NCBI RefSeq assembly: GCF_030766825.1
Contig: NZ_JASFDV010000010.1
Location: 52,652-116,651, forward strand
Origin: Nocardiopsis sp. CC223A
GTDB taxonomy: Bacteria; Actinomycetota; Actinomycetes; Streptosporangiales; Streptosporangiaceae
Length of the DNA: 64,000 nt
Reading direction: 5' to 3'
Shown one piece after another: positions 16,877 to 25,545 of the stretch. The position numbers were made by a program, and so were the translations under genes. The notes under the pieces are model-generated. The model saw only the letters and a list, made by a program, of their open reading frames with translations, was not told the DNA's origin and made no database searches. Position 1 is the stretch's first letter. Each line of letters begins with the position of its first letter.

Positions 16877-17503
16877 TCACATGCCGAAGAGGGCGGACCA
16901 GGAGAAGGAGCGGCGGTGGCCGACCTGGAGGGTACCGCCGTGGCAGGTGCCGGTGATGACGAAGTGCGGGGCGGGCGGCCGGGGGATGGCGTCGGCGTCC
17001 ACCTTCAGGCTCCCCAGCCAGGAGGTGTCCGCGGCGACCTCGGCGGTGGCCCTCTCGGGCAGGATCACCTCGGCGCCGCCCCAGGACACCTCCAGGTGGA
17101 CCTCGACGCGCTCGTGGGGGATGTCGGCCTCGCGGAAGTCGAGCCGGGTGCCCCCGTACCTGTTGCGGACCTCGATGCGGCGCGGTACCTGCCAGCGGCC
17201 CTTGCGGACGACGCCGTCGCCGTCGGAGCGGACGATCATGACGTCCTCGGGGCGGACGGGGCCGGCCGACCGGTCGTCGGCCACGACGGGGCCGGGGCCG
17301 GCGGCCGCGCCGGGCGCGCCGGGCAGGTCGGCGGTGACGGGTTCGAGGTCGGCGTAGGTCTTGGCGCCGAGGGCGGCCTCAAGCCGCTCGTCGAGTTCGT
17401 CGAGGGTGATGCGCCCCTCGGCCGCGGCGTCCCTGAGCATCTCGGCCACCTGGTGGCGTTCGGCATCGGAGACCCGCAAACGGGTTCTGTCCTCGGAGAC
17501 CAC
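16877..17503 (-). CDS. DUF1707 protein with LiaF-like C-terminal domain
   Basis: 208 residues from a GTG at 17,503 (GGAAGGAAC upstream; the frame to 17,590 lacks homology). The N-terminal DUF1707 domain is visible (LRVSDAERHQVAEMLRDAAAEGRITLDELDERLEAALGAKTYADLEPVTADLP), followed by a Pro/Ala linker and a beta-rich C-terminal half (GRWQVPRRIEVRNRYGGTRLDFREADIPHERVEVHLEVSWGGAEVILP) resembling the cell-wall-active antibiotic response domain of LiaF/VraT proteins. No TM segment is present. Probably an envelope-stress or regulatory adaptor; the mechanism is unknown. Confidence 0.85.
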   Translation of the reverse strand: MVSEDRTRLRVSDAERHQVAEMLRDAAAEGRITLDELDERLEAALGAKTYADLEPVTADLPGAPGAAAGPGPVVADDRSAGPVRPEDVMIVRSDGDGVVRKGRWQVPRRIEVRNRYGGTRLDFREADIPHERVEVHLEVSWGGAEVILPERATAEVAADTSWLGSLKVDADAIPRPPAPHFVITGTCHGGTLQVGHRRSFSWSALFGM

Positions 17504-18257
17504 GACCGCACCGTTCCTTCCGTCGTACCGGTGGTCCAACGGTAGAGCACGGCCGCCGTGCAGAGGGAATGAGAATGTCCCGTCCCGCACGCTTTGGTGC
17601 GGGCGGGGCCGGGGTACCGGTCTGTCAGGGCGTGTGCCCGCGAGTGGTCAGGACTCTGCCGGGGTAGGACGGACCCCGGCAGAGTCCTGGACCGCACGGA
17701 TGGCACGCGGCCCTCTCCCCTGTGCGTTACACGATCCCGCGCCCGGACGGCTCTGCACAGAGCGTGTCCGAAACCGGCCACTACGTGAAATGTCCCCGGA
17801 AAGCCCGTCTGCACCTGTGGGTGCCTTGGTGACCGTTCTTCCTCCGGGTTTTCGGTCGACCGGTTCTCAGCAGCCCATCCCACATCGGTGTTCCCGCGAA
17901 CCCCGTCGGGATCAGGCATTGTCTCCGTGCGCTACCGAATTTCGGACAGCTGATAAACACCTTTGAGGACATCGTCGACTTCCACAGAACCGCAGGTCGG
18001 CGGGCACCCGTCCGCACAGTCGGAGAATGTTCGGGGGATGACTCGAACAGGCTTCCGCAGAACCCCCTCCCACCTGGGACGACGAACCCCCCGAAAAGCC
18101 CCGGGAACCCGACGGGAATCGGCCCGTGAGCGGCGTTTGCCGGAATTCCGCAGAGAGCATGTTCACAGGTGAGAGGGATCGCCGGCCCGGCCCCTCCGCC
18201 CCGACACCGCCCGCTCCGAACGCCTAGGCCCCGAGCCGTCACCTGGTCGAAGACCGG
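17504..18257. other. Gene-poor 750-bp region
   Basis: No frame here shows the third-position GC bias of real genes; the open frames (for example 17,781-18,242 minus) have ordinary composition and no motifs. From about 17,760 to 18,160 the sequence is AT-richer than its flanks. It contains the strong hairpin at 17,649-17,689 and loosely repeated words such as TTCCRCAGAACC (17,985 and 18,053). It could hold an untranslated RNA or a decayed element. Confidence 0.5.
17649..17689. terminator. Strong orphan hairpin
   Basis: A perfect 17-bp stem (17,649-17,665 with 17,673-17,689) and 7-nt loop. No gene ends here on either strand: the DUF1707 gene starts nearby and the helicase lies downstream. It may terminate an unannotated transcript from the gene-poor region. 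Confidence 0.6.
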
Positions 18258-18271
18258 AGGAGACCCACGAC

Positions 18272-20101
18272 GTGTCCGCCCTTGCGATCGCCCCGACCTT
18301 CCTCAGCGACTTCACCCGCCTCACACCCGACGTCCAGCTCGACACCCTGGCCGTGATGCGCGCCTACCAGGCCGGGGAACGGCCCGACCTGGAGCCCGTG
18401 GCGGACGCCGCCGACCCGCGGGTCCGGATCGTCGGCATCGCCCCCGACTGGTCCGGTGTCGTCGTCCCGGCACCCGCCGACGATGAGCCCGACGACGGGT
18501 CCGGCGACGGGTCCGGAGAACACCCGCGGACCCGCTACCGCCTGCTCACCGTGCTGCCGCGCGAGGAGGCGCTCCGCTTCGCCCGCCGCCTGCTCCCGGC
18601 GTCCCCGGAGATCGTCCCGCTCGGTCCCGGCGCCCCGGCCGACCCGCGCCCCAGCGGCCCGCCCGAGCTGGCCGGAGCCCTGCGCGCGCCCTTCCGGCAG
18701 TGGCAGGTCACGCTCCACCCGGACCAGCACCGGATCACCGAGGCCCACTACAACGGCGCCGTCCAGATCACCGGCGGCCCCGGCACCGGCAAGACCGTCA
18801 TCGCCCTGCACCGGGCCGCCCACCTGGCCGAACGCGACGCCGCCGCGCACCCCGAGGACCACCGCGAGTCGGTCCTGCTGACCACCTACAACCGGGCCCT
18901 GGCCCAGTCCCTGTCCGACCGCCTCGACCAGCTGCTGCCCGACCCCGGGGTGCGCGCCCGGGTCCGGGTGGCGACCATCGACAGCCTCGCCCGCTCCGTG
19001 GTGCAGGCGCACGGTGTCCCGCCGCGCCTCATCGGCAAGGACGACCTGGCCCGCCGCTGGCGCGCGGTGGCGCTGGCCGACGGGCTGCCCTTCTCCGGCC
19101 GCTTCCTGGTCGACGAGTGGGAGCAGGTCATCCTCGCCAAGGGGCTGGAGCTGCTGCCCGAGTACATCCGCTGTGAGCGCAGCGGCCGGGTGCAGCACCT
19201 GGCACCCGAGCACCGGCGCCAGGTGTGGGAGACCATCCGGCGCTACGTCGGAGCCATGCGGGTGGAGGGGCTGTGGTCCTACCCGCAGCTGGCCGCGGAG
19301 GCCGCCCGCGTCCTGGGCCGCGGTGCGCCGCTGTTCCGGCACGTGGTGGTCGACGAGGCGCAGGACCTGCACCCGACCCAGTGGCGGATGCTGCGCGCCG
19401 CCGTTCCCGAAGGCCCCGACGACCTGTTCATCGTCGGCGACCCGCACCAGCGGGTGTCCGACAACCGGGTCTCGCTGGCCTCGCTCGGCATCAACGTGCG
19501 CGGGCGCGGCCACCGGCTCCGGGTGAGCTACCGGGTCACCCAGGAGATCCTCGACTGGAGCATGCCGATCCTGGGCCGCCGGGCGGCGCTGGGCATGGAC
19601 GACGACGCCGACACCCTGGCCGGTTACCGCTCGCTGCTGCGCGGTCCGGCGCCGGTGGTGCGCGGCTGCGCCGACCGCGCCGAGGAGCTCACCGCCCTGG
19701 GCGACTGGGTGCGGGTGTGGCTGGAGGCGGGGGTCGACCCGACCGAGATCGCGGTGGCCGGACGCAACCACTGGGTGGTGCGCGGGATCGCCAAGGAGCT
19801 GACGGCCCGGGGCGTCCCGACCGCGCCGCTGGAGGAGTCCGGCGGCCCGGAGGCGGTGCGCGTGGGCACGCTGCACCGGCTCAAGGGCCAGGAGTTCCGC
19901 TGTGTGGCCCTGGTGGGGGTCGCCGACCACCTGCTGCCGCCCAAGGCCGCGATCGAGGCCGCCGACGGCGACCAGGTGGCCCTGGAGCACGCCTTCCAAC
20001 AGGAGCGGACGCTGCTGTTCACCGCCTGCACGCGGGCGCGCGACGCCCTGTACGTGTCGCACGTGGGGCGGCCGAGCCGGCTGATCACCGAGGGCCGCTG
20101 A
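18272..20101 (+). CDS. UvrD/Rep-like superfamily 1 DNA helicase
   Basis: 609 residues from a GTG with GGAGGAG 7-8 nt upstream. The N-terminal 130 residues begin like a RelE/ParE-type fold (PTFLSDFTRLTPDVQLDTLAVMRAY) and are not part of the helicase core. The core has motif I GGPGTGKT (Lys174), Ia TTYNRALAQSL, II VVVDEAQDLHP, III GDPHQRV, IV RVSYR, V GTLHRLKGQEFRCVALV and VI LFTACTRARDALYVS. It should unwind or remodel DNA or RNA using ATP. Shorter than UvrD (about 720 residues), so the 1B/2B subdomains are reduced. It stands alone with its own terminator. Confidence 0.9.
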   Translation: MSALAIAPTFLSDFTRLTPDVQLDTLAVMRAYQAGERPDLEPVADAADPRVRIVGIAPDWSGVVVPAPADDEPDDGSGDGSGEHPRTRYRLLTVLPREEALRFARRLLPASPEIVPLGPGAPADPRPSGPPELAGALRAPFRQWQVTLHPDQHRITEAHYNGAVQITGGPGTGKTVIALHRAAHLAERDAAAHPEDHRESVLLTTYNRALAQSLSDRLDQLLPDPGVRARVRVATIDSLARSVVQAHGVPPRLIGKDDLARRWRAVALADGLPFSGRFLVDEWEQVILAKGLELLPEYIRCERSGRVQHLAPEHRRQVWETIRRYVGAMRVEGLWSYPQLAAEAARVLGRGAPLFRHVVVDEAQDLHPTQWRMLRAAVPEGPDDLFIVGDPHQRVSDNRVSLASLGINVRGRGHRLRVSYRVTQEILDWSMPILGRRAALGMDDDADTLAGYRSLLRGPAPVVRGCADRAEELTALGDWVRVWLEAGVDPTEIAVAGRNHWVVRGIAKELTARGVPTAPLEESGGPEAVRVGTLHRLKGQEFRCVALVGVADHLLPPKAAIEAADGDQVALEHAFQQERTLLFTACTRARDALYVSHVGRPSRLITEGR

Positions 20102-20123
20102 CCCCTGCCTCCGGGCCGAACAG

Positions 20124-20158
20124 GGCGGGGCGCCGCGCGATCCGCGCGGCGCCCCGCC
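20124..20158. terminator. Bidirectional terminator
   Basis: A perfect 16-bp stem (20,124-20,139 with 20,143-20,158) and 3-nt loop between the helicase stop and the opposing DUF6114 stop. Confidence 0.85.
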
Positions 20159-20173
20159 GTATCTCCCGGCCGG

Positions 20174-21538
20174 TCAGCCCGCGTACCGGCCGTTCAGGTC
20201 GGTGATGTTCATCCGGTCGGTGGCCGCCATCGGGCTGGAGACGTCGACGTCGGTGACGAACATGTACGGCAGCAGCAGCGGCGGCGGGAAGTCCGGGGTG
20301 AAGGTGATCGGGATGGGGATTCCGAAGATGTCGACCTTCATCCGGGTGACGTGCATGACGACGTCGCCGTCCAGGGTCATGGACGGCAGGCCCAGGCTCA
20401 TCCGGGTGCCGTACTCCTGGAACCACAGGTCACCGTTGGTCACCTCGGCCCGGTTCATGGTGAGCCGGAGGTAGCGCTGGGGGCCGTTCGCGGTCGGGCA
20501 CTCCACGACGCCGTCGTAGCGGGCACCGCTCATGGTCAGCACGTCGGCGGTCAGCCCGGAGGTGCGGACCGAGCCGCGGAAGCAGTCGTAGTCGGCGTCG
20601 ACGGCGACCTCGGGGAGCTCGTCGGTCTCCTGGGCGGCCCGGCAGTCCAGGACCGCTTCGACGAACTCCTCCTCCGTCCGGGCCTGCGCCCCCTCGCCGG
20701 TGCGGAACTCGCATTCGGCCGGGTCGACCCCGGGCTCCTCCTCGGGCTCCTCTTCCTCTCCTTCCCCTTCTTCCCCTCCCTCCTCTGCGGGGTCCTTCTC
20801 GGGGTCCTCGGTCCCGGGGTCCCCGGTTCCGGGGTCCTCGGTCCCCGGTCCATCCGGGGCGGGGTCGCCGGGCGAGGGGGACGGTGACGGGGAGGGGGAG
20901 ACCGGGGCGGAGGGATCGTCGGCGGGCTGCTCCTCGCCCCCGCCGTCCGGGAAGAACCAGTCCCAGGGCCAGCCCAGGGCGGGTGCGGGGGCCGAGGCCA
21001 GGACGAGGGCGGCCGCCAGGGGCAGGGCGAGGGCGGTCAGAGGACGGGTTCCGCCCTCGGCGCCGCCGGTCGCGGGCAGTTCGTCGGTGTCGGCGGCGTC
21101 CACCGTGTCATCGGCCGGGGCCCCCGCCCGTCGGCGCCCGCGCGGGCGCCGACGGGCCTTGGGACCCCATGCGAACACGAGCGACCCGCCGACGATACCG
21201 AGCAGCATGCCGATGACGAACCCGCCGAAGTTGGAGGTCACGAAGGTCACCAGGGCGAGCAGGACCCCGACCACCCCGAAGAACGTGTGCTGGGCGGGCT
21301 GGACCCAGCTCAGCACACCGAGCACGATCATCAGCGCCGCGATGAGGGTGCCGGAAACGCCGGCGATGCCGGCGTAGATGATCAGGTCGATCGGAAGGAC
21401 GAGGGTCTGCGCGGCCGGGGCGACCAGCAGCTCGATTCCGGCCGCGATGAGGATGACGCCGCCCCAGAACGGGCGGCCGTGCCGCCACCGGCGGAACCGT
21501 CCCCATCCCGAGCGCAGGAGGGTCAGTGCACGGGTCAT
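20174..21538 (-). CDS. DUF6114 membrane protein with acidic/Pro-rich linker
   Basis: 454 residues. An N-terminal DUF6114 block has four TM segments (for example PFWGGVILIAAGIELLVAP and SNFGGFVIGMLLGIVGGSLVFAWGP). An Arg-rich loop, a fifth hydrophobic stretch (ALALPLAAALVLASAPAPALG) and a long disordered linker of Ser-Pro repeats and Glu-rich runs follow. The C-terminal 190 residues form a beta-rich extracellular domain (VAVDADYDCFRGSVRTSGLTADVLTMSGARYDGVVECPTANG). It lies 4 nt downstream of the DUF6230 gene, its usual partner in Streptomyces and relatives. No enzymatic motif is visible. Confidence 0.82.
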   Translation of the reverse strand: MTRALTLLRSGWGRFRRWRHGRPFWGGVILIAAGIELLVAPAAQTLVLPIDLIIYAGIAGVSGTLIAALMIVLGVLSWVQPAQHTFFGVVGVLLALVTFVTSNFGGFVIGMLLGIVGGSLVFAWGPKARRRPRGRRRAGAPADDTVDAADTDELPATGGAEGGTRPLTALALPLAAALVLASAPAPALGWPWDWFFPDGGGEEQPADDPSAPVSPSPSPSPSPGDPAPDGPGTEDPGTGDPGTEDPEKDPAEEGGEEGEGEEEEPEEEPGVDPAECEFRTGEGAQARTEEEFVEAVLDCRAAQETDELPEVAVDADYDCFRGSVRTSGLTADVLTMSGARYDGVVECPTANGPQRYLRLTMNRAEVTNGDLWFQEYGTRMSLGLPSMTLDGDVVMHVTRMKVDIFGIPIPITFTPDFPPPLLLPYMFVTDVDVSSPMAATDRMNITDLNGRYAG

Positions 21539-21542
21539 GGGA

Positions 21543-22190
21543 TCAGAAGCACTCGTGGTTTCCGGGCTTGACCGCCAGTCCCAGCCCCGACAGGCGCAGG
21601 GAGCCGGAGGTGACGGCCCAGGTGGTCAGTTCCATGTCGGAGATCGTGATGCTGTCGGACTGGAGACCGAAACCACCGGCCGGGCCCTGGCCGCCCTCGG
21701 CCCTGTCGAGGGTGCTGGCGTCCCGGCCGATCTCGATCTCGCCGAACTCGGCGTTGCCCTGGAGCTGTTCGATGTCGATGACGAGGTTGGTGCCCTCGAC
21801 CGGGGTGGCCTCGCCCGCGGTGATGACCAGGGTGGCCTCACCGATCGGCAGGTCCCAGAGCGAGGACAGGCAGAGGTCGTCGATCTCGGCGGTGTTGATC
21901 GCCGACAGGCCGACCGGGCGGCCGGTGCCGTCCACGGACGTGGCGACATCGCCGTACTGCGTGAAGCCGTCGCCGACCAGGCTGTCGGCGGAGAGCTTGA
22001 AGCTGTCGCCGGAGACGGCGAACGAGGCGGCGAGCAGGCCCTGCGTGGTCATCCCGCCGAGCACGGCGGCGGCGGCGAAGCCGGGCACCGCCACGAGGGC
22101 GAAGCGACGCCAACGGGTGCCACGAGAACCTTCGTGCTGCTCAGGCGCGTCCTGGGACACCTCAGGCGTCTCCTCGGAAGCCTTGGGCAT
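21543..22190 (-). CDS. DUF6230 family secreted/membrane-anchored protein
   Basis: 215 residues from the ATG at 22,190 (GGAGG 6 nt upstream; an upstream open frame to 22,253 lacks such a site). A cytoplasmic Glu-rich N-terminus and RRFALVAVPGFAAAAVLGG TM anchor precede a beta-rich domain (SFAVSGDSFKLSADSLVGDGFTQYGDVATSVDG, then SDSITISDMELTTWAVTSGSLRLSGLGLAVKPG). From memory, members of this family have been annotated as cholesterol esterase in Streptomyces genomes, but no alpha/beta-hydrolase triad is visible. The gene is divergent from a cholesterol-oxidase-like flavoprotein. Confidence 0.8.
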   Translation of the reverse strand: MPKASEETPEVSQDAPEQHEGSRGTRWRRFALVAVPGFAAAAVLGGMTTQGLLAASFAVSGDSFKLSADSLVGDGFTQYGDVATSVDGTGRPVGLSAINTAEIDDLCLSSLWDLPIGEATLVITAGEATPVEGTNLVIDIEQLQGNAEFGEIEIGRDASTLDRAEGGQGPAGGFGLQSDSITISDMELTTWAVTSGSLRLSGLGLAVKPGNHECF

Positions 22191-22299
22191 GGAAACCTCC
22201 AGTGGTCCGCCGCCCGGGGGCGGCGTGGGGGAGAGGAACTTGCGCCGATGCACGCCTCGCGTGTTACATGGAACACACCTTACTCGGCGGTAGTGACGA

Positions 22300-22318
22300 A
22301 CATTACAATAGTTAATGT
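22300..22318. promoter_or_regulatory. Inverted repeat in the DUF6230 / GMC oxidoreductase divergent promoter
   Basis: ACATTA and TAATGT arms with a 7-nt spacer, extended by outer TGAC/GTCA bases (22,294-22,320). The AT-rich block lies 110 nt from the DUF6230 ATG and 88 nt from the flavoprotein start, where a shared regulator could act. Confidence 0.45.
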
Positions 22319-22405
22319 CACATTTCTAGATGGCGCAAAGAATGTTGCGGACCTGTAGCCGGCGCACTACGGGCCGACCGCAACCGACCCGATAGCGAGC
22401 AGCAC

Positions 22406-24265
22406 GTGCCCCGAGAGCGCAACGCGAACTCCCCCGCCACCACCGACAAGGCGACCGGACCGACCGAGGACGACCGCTTCGACTACGACGTCGTGGTGAT
22501 CGGATCCGGCTTCGGCGGATCGGTCGCCGCCCTCCGCCTCACCGAGAAGGGTTACCGTGTCGGCGTCCTGGAGGCAGGGCGCCGCTTCACCCCCGAGACC
22601 CTGCCGTCCTCGTCCTGGGACGTGAAGAACTTCCTCTGGGCGCCCCGGGCCGGGCTGTACGGCATCCAGCGGATCCATCTGCTGCGCGACGTGATGATCC
22701 TGGCCGGCGCCGGGGTCGGCGGCGGTTCCCTGAACTACGCCAACACGCTGTACCACCCGCTGGACCCGTTCTTCGAGGACCCGCAGTGGAGCCACATCAC
22801 CGACTGGAAGTCGGAGCTGGCCCCCTTCTACGACCAGGCCCGGCGCATGCTGGGCGTGCGCACCAACCCCACCGTCACCGCCTCCGACCGCCACCTCAAG
22901 GCGGTCGCCGAGGAGATCGGCGTGGGCCACACCTTCCGGCTGACCCCGGTCGGCGTCTGCTTCGGTGACGGCCGGGACGGGTCGGGGGCCGAGGCCGCCC
23001 CCGGCGAGTCCGTGGGCGACCCGTACTTCGGCGGGGCCGGGCCGGACCGCAGGGCCTGCCTGGAGTGCGGCGAGTGCATGACCGGCTGCCGGCACGGGGC
23101 CAAGAACACGCTGACCGAGAACTACCTGTACTTCGCGGAGCGTGGCGGCGCCGAGGTACACCCCCTGACCACGGTGGAGCGCATCCGCCCCCTGGCCGAC
23201 GGCGGGTACGCCGTCGACGCCGTCCGCACCGACGCACCCCGGCGCAGGGAGAACGCCCGCACGTTCACCGCCCGCCAGGTCGTGGTCGCGGCCGGGACCT
23301 ACAACACCCAGACCCTGCTGCACCGGATGAAGGACGCGGGGCTGCTGCCCCGGCTGTCGGACCGGCTGGGCACGCTCACCCGCACCAACTCCGAGGCCCT
23401 GGTGGGCGCGATGAGCCGCCACGTGCCGTGGAAGGAGGACCTGACCCACGGCGTGGCCATCACCTCCTCCATCCACCCCGACGAGAACACCCACATCGAG
23501 CCGGTCCGCTACGGCAAGGGCTCCAACGCGATGGGCCTGCTCACCGCCATCCAGGTGCCCGGCGGCGGCCGCGTCCCCCGCTGGGTGCGGTTCCTGGGCC
23601 GGGCGGTGCGCAACCCGGTGGTGTTCGCCCGCAGTTTCTCCAGCCGGCGCTGGTCGGAGCGGACCATCATCGGCCTGGTGATGCAGTCGCTGGACAACTC
23701 GCTGACCACGTCGGTCAGGAGGGGGCCGTTCGGCGGCCGGAAGACGCTCACCTCCCGGCAGGGGCACGGCGAGCCCAACCCCACCTGGATCCCGGCGGGC
23801 CAGGACGCGGCCACCCGGCTGGCCGAGCGGATCGACGGCTTCCCGGGCGGCACCGTCGGCGACATCTTCAACATCCCGATGACCGCGCACTTCCTGGGCG
23901 GCTGCCCGATCGGCGACAGCGCCGAGAGCGGTGTCATCGATCCGTACCACCGCCTGTTCGGGTATCCGGACCTGCACGTGGTGGACGGGGCGGCGGTCAC
24001 CGCGAACCTGGGTGTGAACCCGTCGCTGACGATCACCGCGCAGGCCGAGCGCGCGCTGTCGATGTGGCCCAACAAGGGCGAGGAGGACACCCGACCGGCC
24101 CAGGGGGAGGCCTACCGCCGGGTGAAGCCGGTGTTCCCGCACTCCCCCGCGGTGCCCGCCGGAGCCTTCGCGGAGCTGCGGTACACCACCCCGCTGCCAC
24201 TGTCCGTCGCCGGGACCGCGCCCGAGGAGAAGGCGGCCGAGGGCGCCGAGACGGCCGGTTCCTGA
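22406..24265 (+). CDS. GMC-type FAD oxidoreductase, cholesterol-oxidase-like (ChoD type)
   Basis: 619 residues from a GTG; the ribosome-binding site is weak. An FAD Rossmann motif (VVVIGSGFGGSVAALRLTEKGYRVGVLEAG) is near residue 31, GAGVGGGSLNYANTLY follows, and the FAD-binding C-terminus reads LHVVDGAAVTANLGVNPSLTITAQAERA. A Cys motif CLECGECMTGCRHGAKNTL resembles that of mycobacterial ChoD-like proteins. No signal peptide, so intracellular, unlike secreted Streptomyces ChoA. Expected reaction: oxidation of a sterol or other secondary alcohol with FAD; the substrate is unproven. Terminated by the hairpin at 24,309. Confidence 0.85.
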   Translation: MPRERNANSPATTDKATGPTEDDRFDYDVVVIGSGFGGSVAALRLTEKGYRVGVLEAGRRFTPETLPSSSWDVKNFLWAPRAGLYGIQRIHLLRDVMILAGAGVGGGSLNYANTLYHPLDPFFEDPQWSHITDWKSELAPFYDQARRMLGVRTNPTVTASDRHLKAVAEEIGVGHTFRLTPVGVCFGDGRDGSGAEAAPGESVGDPYFGGAGPDRRACLECGECMTGCRHGAKNTLTENYLYFAERGGAEVHPLTTVERIRPLADGGYAVDAVRTDAPRRRENARTFTARQVVVAAGTYNTQTLLHRMKDAGLLPRLSDRLGTLTRTNSEALVGAMSRHVPWKEDLTHGVAITSSIHPDENTHIEPVRYGKGSNAMGLLTAIQVPGGGRVPRWVRFLGRAVRNPVVFARSFSSRRWSERTIIGLVMQSLDNSLTTSVRRGPFGGRKTLTSRQGHGEPNPTWIPAGQDAATRLAERIDGFPGGTVGDIFNIPMTAHFLGGCPIGDSAESGVIDPYHRLFGYPDLHVVDGAAVTANLGVNPSLTITAQAERALSMWPNKGEEDTRPAQGEAYRRVKPVFPHSPAVPAGAFAELRYTTPLPLSVAGTAPEEKAAEGAETAGS

Positions 24266-24308
24266 CCGGCCCCCCCGGGGGGCTCCCCGGGGGAAGCGGT
24301 GAACGCGG

Positions 24309-24351
24309 GCGGGCCCGGACGCGGACGGATTCCGTCCGCGTCCGGGCCCGC
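24309..24351. terminator. Bidirectional terminator
   Basis: A perfect 20-bp stem (24,309-24,328 with 24,332-24,351) and 3-nt loop between the GMC oxidoreductase and the opposing MerR gene. Confidence 0.88.
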
Positions 24352-24376
24352 GTGGTCCGTGCGGGGGTCGGGGGTG

Positions 24377-25159
24377 TCAGCCCCGCGTTTCGGGGGCGGG
24401 GGCGGGGAGGCGGTCGCGCTCCTTGTTGAGCAGTTCCAGGGCGTCGGCGAAGTGCTCGCCCATGACATTGGTGAGCTGGGTGGCCATCTCCTGGGCCAGG
24501 ACCGCGTCCACGGCCTGCTGGGCCAGCGGGCGGACCTTGCGGATCACCTCGGCGACCTCGGCCGGGTCCTCGGTGTTCAGCACCGTGCCGGGGGCGTACT
24601 CGGCGATGATGTGGTCGGCGACCAGGCGCGTCATGTGCTCGGCGACGTGGCCGATCTTGTCGCGCAGGTTCTCGGCGATGTCGAGCACGGAGTCCACGGT
24701 CATGCCCATGCGCACCAGCTCGGCGCCGGCGTGCAGCAGGCGGGGGCTGGGCACCCGGAAGCGCAGGCCGTCGCGCTCGATCACGCCCAGGTCCAGCGAA
24801 CGCTTTATGGTCTTGGGGTTGACCCCCTTGCCGAACAGTTCGCGCAGGTCGCCCAGGGTGAGGTAGTCGGCTATCTCGTCGCTCCAGGCGTCGCCGATCG
24901 CCGACTCGAAACCGAGGATGTCGGAGAGGTCGCCACCGCGCTCCCAGACCTGGAACATCTCGCCGATGTTGGCGAAGGTGTACCCGCGCCGCAGAAGCTG
25001 GCCGATCAGCCGCAGACGTGCCAGGTGCGCCTCGGAGTAGATGCCCACGCGGCCCTCACGGCGGGGCGGGGCGAGCAGCCCCCGGTCCTGGTACACCCGG
25101 ACGTTGCGCACCGTCGTATCGGCCAGCCGGGCGAGTTCGTCTATGCGGTATTCGGCCAT
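24377..25159 (-). CDS. MerR-family transcriptional regulator
   Basis: 260 residues. The N-terminal MerR winged HTH is clear (YRIDELARLADTTVRNVRVYQDRGLLAPPRREGRVGIYSEAHLARLRLIGQLLRRGYTFANIGEMFQVWERG). The remaining 170 residues are helical, with no Cys-rich metal site, so it probably senses an organic ligand or forms a dimer scaffold. It is divergent from the SDR-led oxygenase operon across a 386-bp region with a perfect TGACAAC-type inverted repeat, which makes it the likely regulator of that operon. Confidence 0.9.
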   Translation of the reverse strand: MAEYRIDELARLADTTVRNVRVYQDRGLLAPPRREGRVGIYSEAHLARLRLIGQLLRRGYTFANIGEMFQVWERGGDLSDILGFESAIGDAWSDEIADYLTLGDLRELFGKGVNPKTIKRSLDLGVIERDGLRFRVPSPRLLHAGAELVRMGMTVDSVLDIAENLRDKIGHVAEHMTRLVADHIIAEYAPGTVLNTEDPAEVAEVIRKVRPLAQQAVDAVLAQEMATQLTNVMGEHFADALELLNKERDRLPAPAPETRG

Positions 25160-25226
25160 GGGTCCAGCCTAGAGACACCCTTGAACGTTACCTGTCAGTA
25201 TCTTCCCGCTGCGGGCGCTAACGACC

Positions 25227-25246
25227 ATGACAACAGACGTTGTCAT
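25227..25246. promoter_or_regulatory. Perfect inverted repeat, candidate MerR autoregulatory operator
   Basis: Arms ATGACAAC and GTTGTCAT are perfectly complementary around AGAC. The site lies 68 nt upstream of the MerR ATG. The dyad suits a dimeric regulator. Confidence 0.6.
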
Positions 25247-25491
25247 GTTTGCGACAGGAGTGCAAGAACCTGCACATCCACCCCGAGAGGGAACATCCTT
25301 CCGGGCGATCGGATCGCGGTTCCGTGACACACCGAGTTCCTTTGTTCACACAGGGACTTCCCGAATCCCACTTCCCGGCAGCCCGAAATCCCACAGACAC
25401 CCCACGGCCACACCGCCCCCGATGCGCCGCGCACGCCCGCGACGACGGACCGTGAACTTACCCGCGAGTAAATTTCCGGCTTCACCCCATT

Positions 25492-25506
25492 GCATTGTGA
25501 CAATGC
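25492..25506. promoter_or_regulatory. Inverted repeat near the SDR promoter
   Basis: GCATTG and CAATGC arms around TGA, followed by AT-rich TTGTAACGTTCCGG, 40 nt before the SDR ATG. It could be a second regulator site or promoter element. Confidence 0.4.
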
Positions 25507-25545
25507 CCGTTGTAACGTTCCGGCAATGACTGTGGAGGAGATCAC

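Larger units (their letters stand above)
25160..25545. other. Divergent regulatory region of the MerR / oxygenase locus
   Basis: 386 bp, AT-richer than its flanks and without a gene. It holds two palindromes: 25,227-25,246 (ATGACAAC-N4-GTTGTCAT) and 25,492-25,506 (GCATTG-TGA-CAATGC), the latter 40 nt from the SDR start. Confidence 0.65.

Noticed and set aside
17781..18242. 153-codon minus-strand open frame in the gene-poor region
   Set aside because: No third-position GC bias, no ribosome-binding site and no recognisable motif.
18239..20062. 607-codon open frame antisense to the helicase
   Set aside because: It mirrors the high-GC codon bias of the helicase; the antisense protein is Gly/Val/Arg/Gln-rich with no family motif, whereas the plus frame holds all SF1 motifs.
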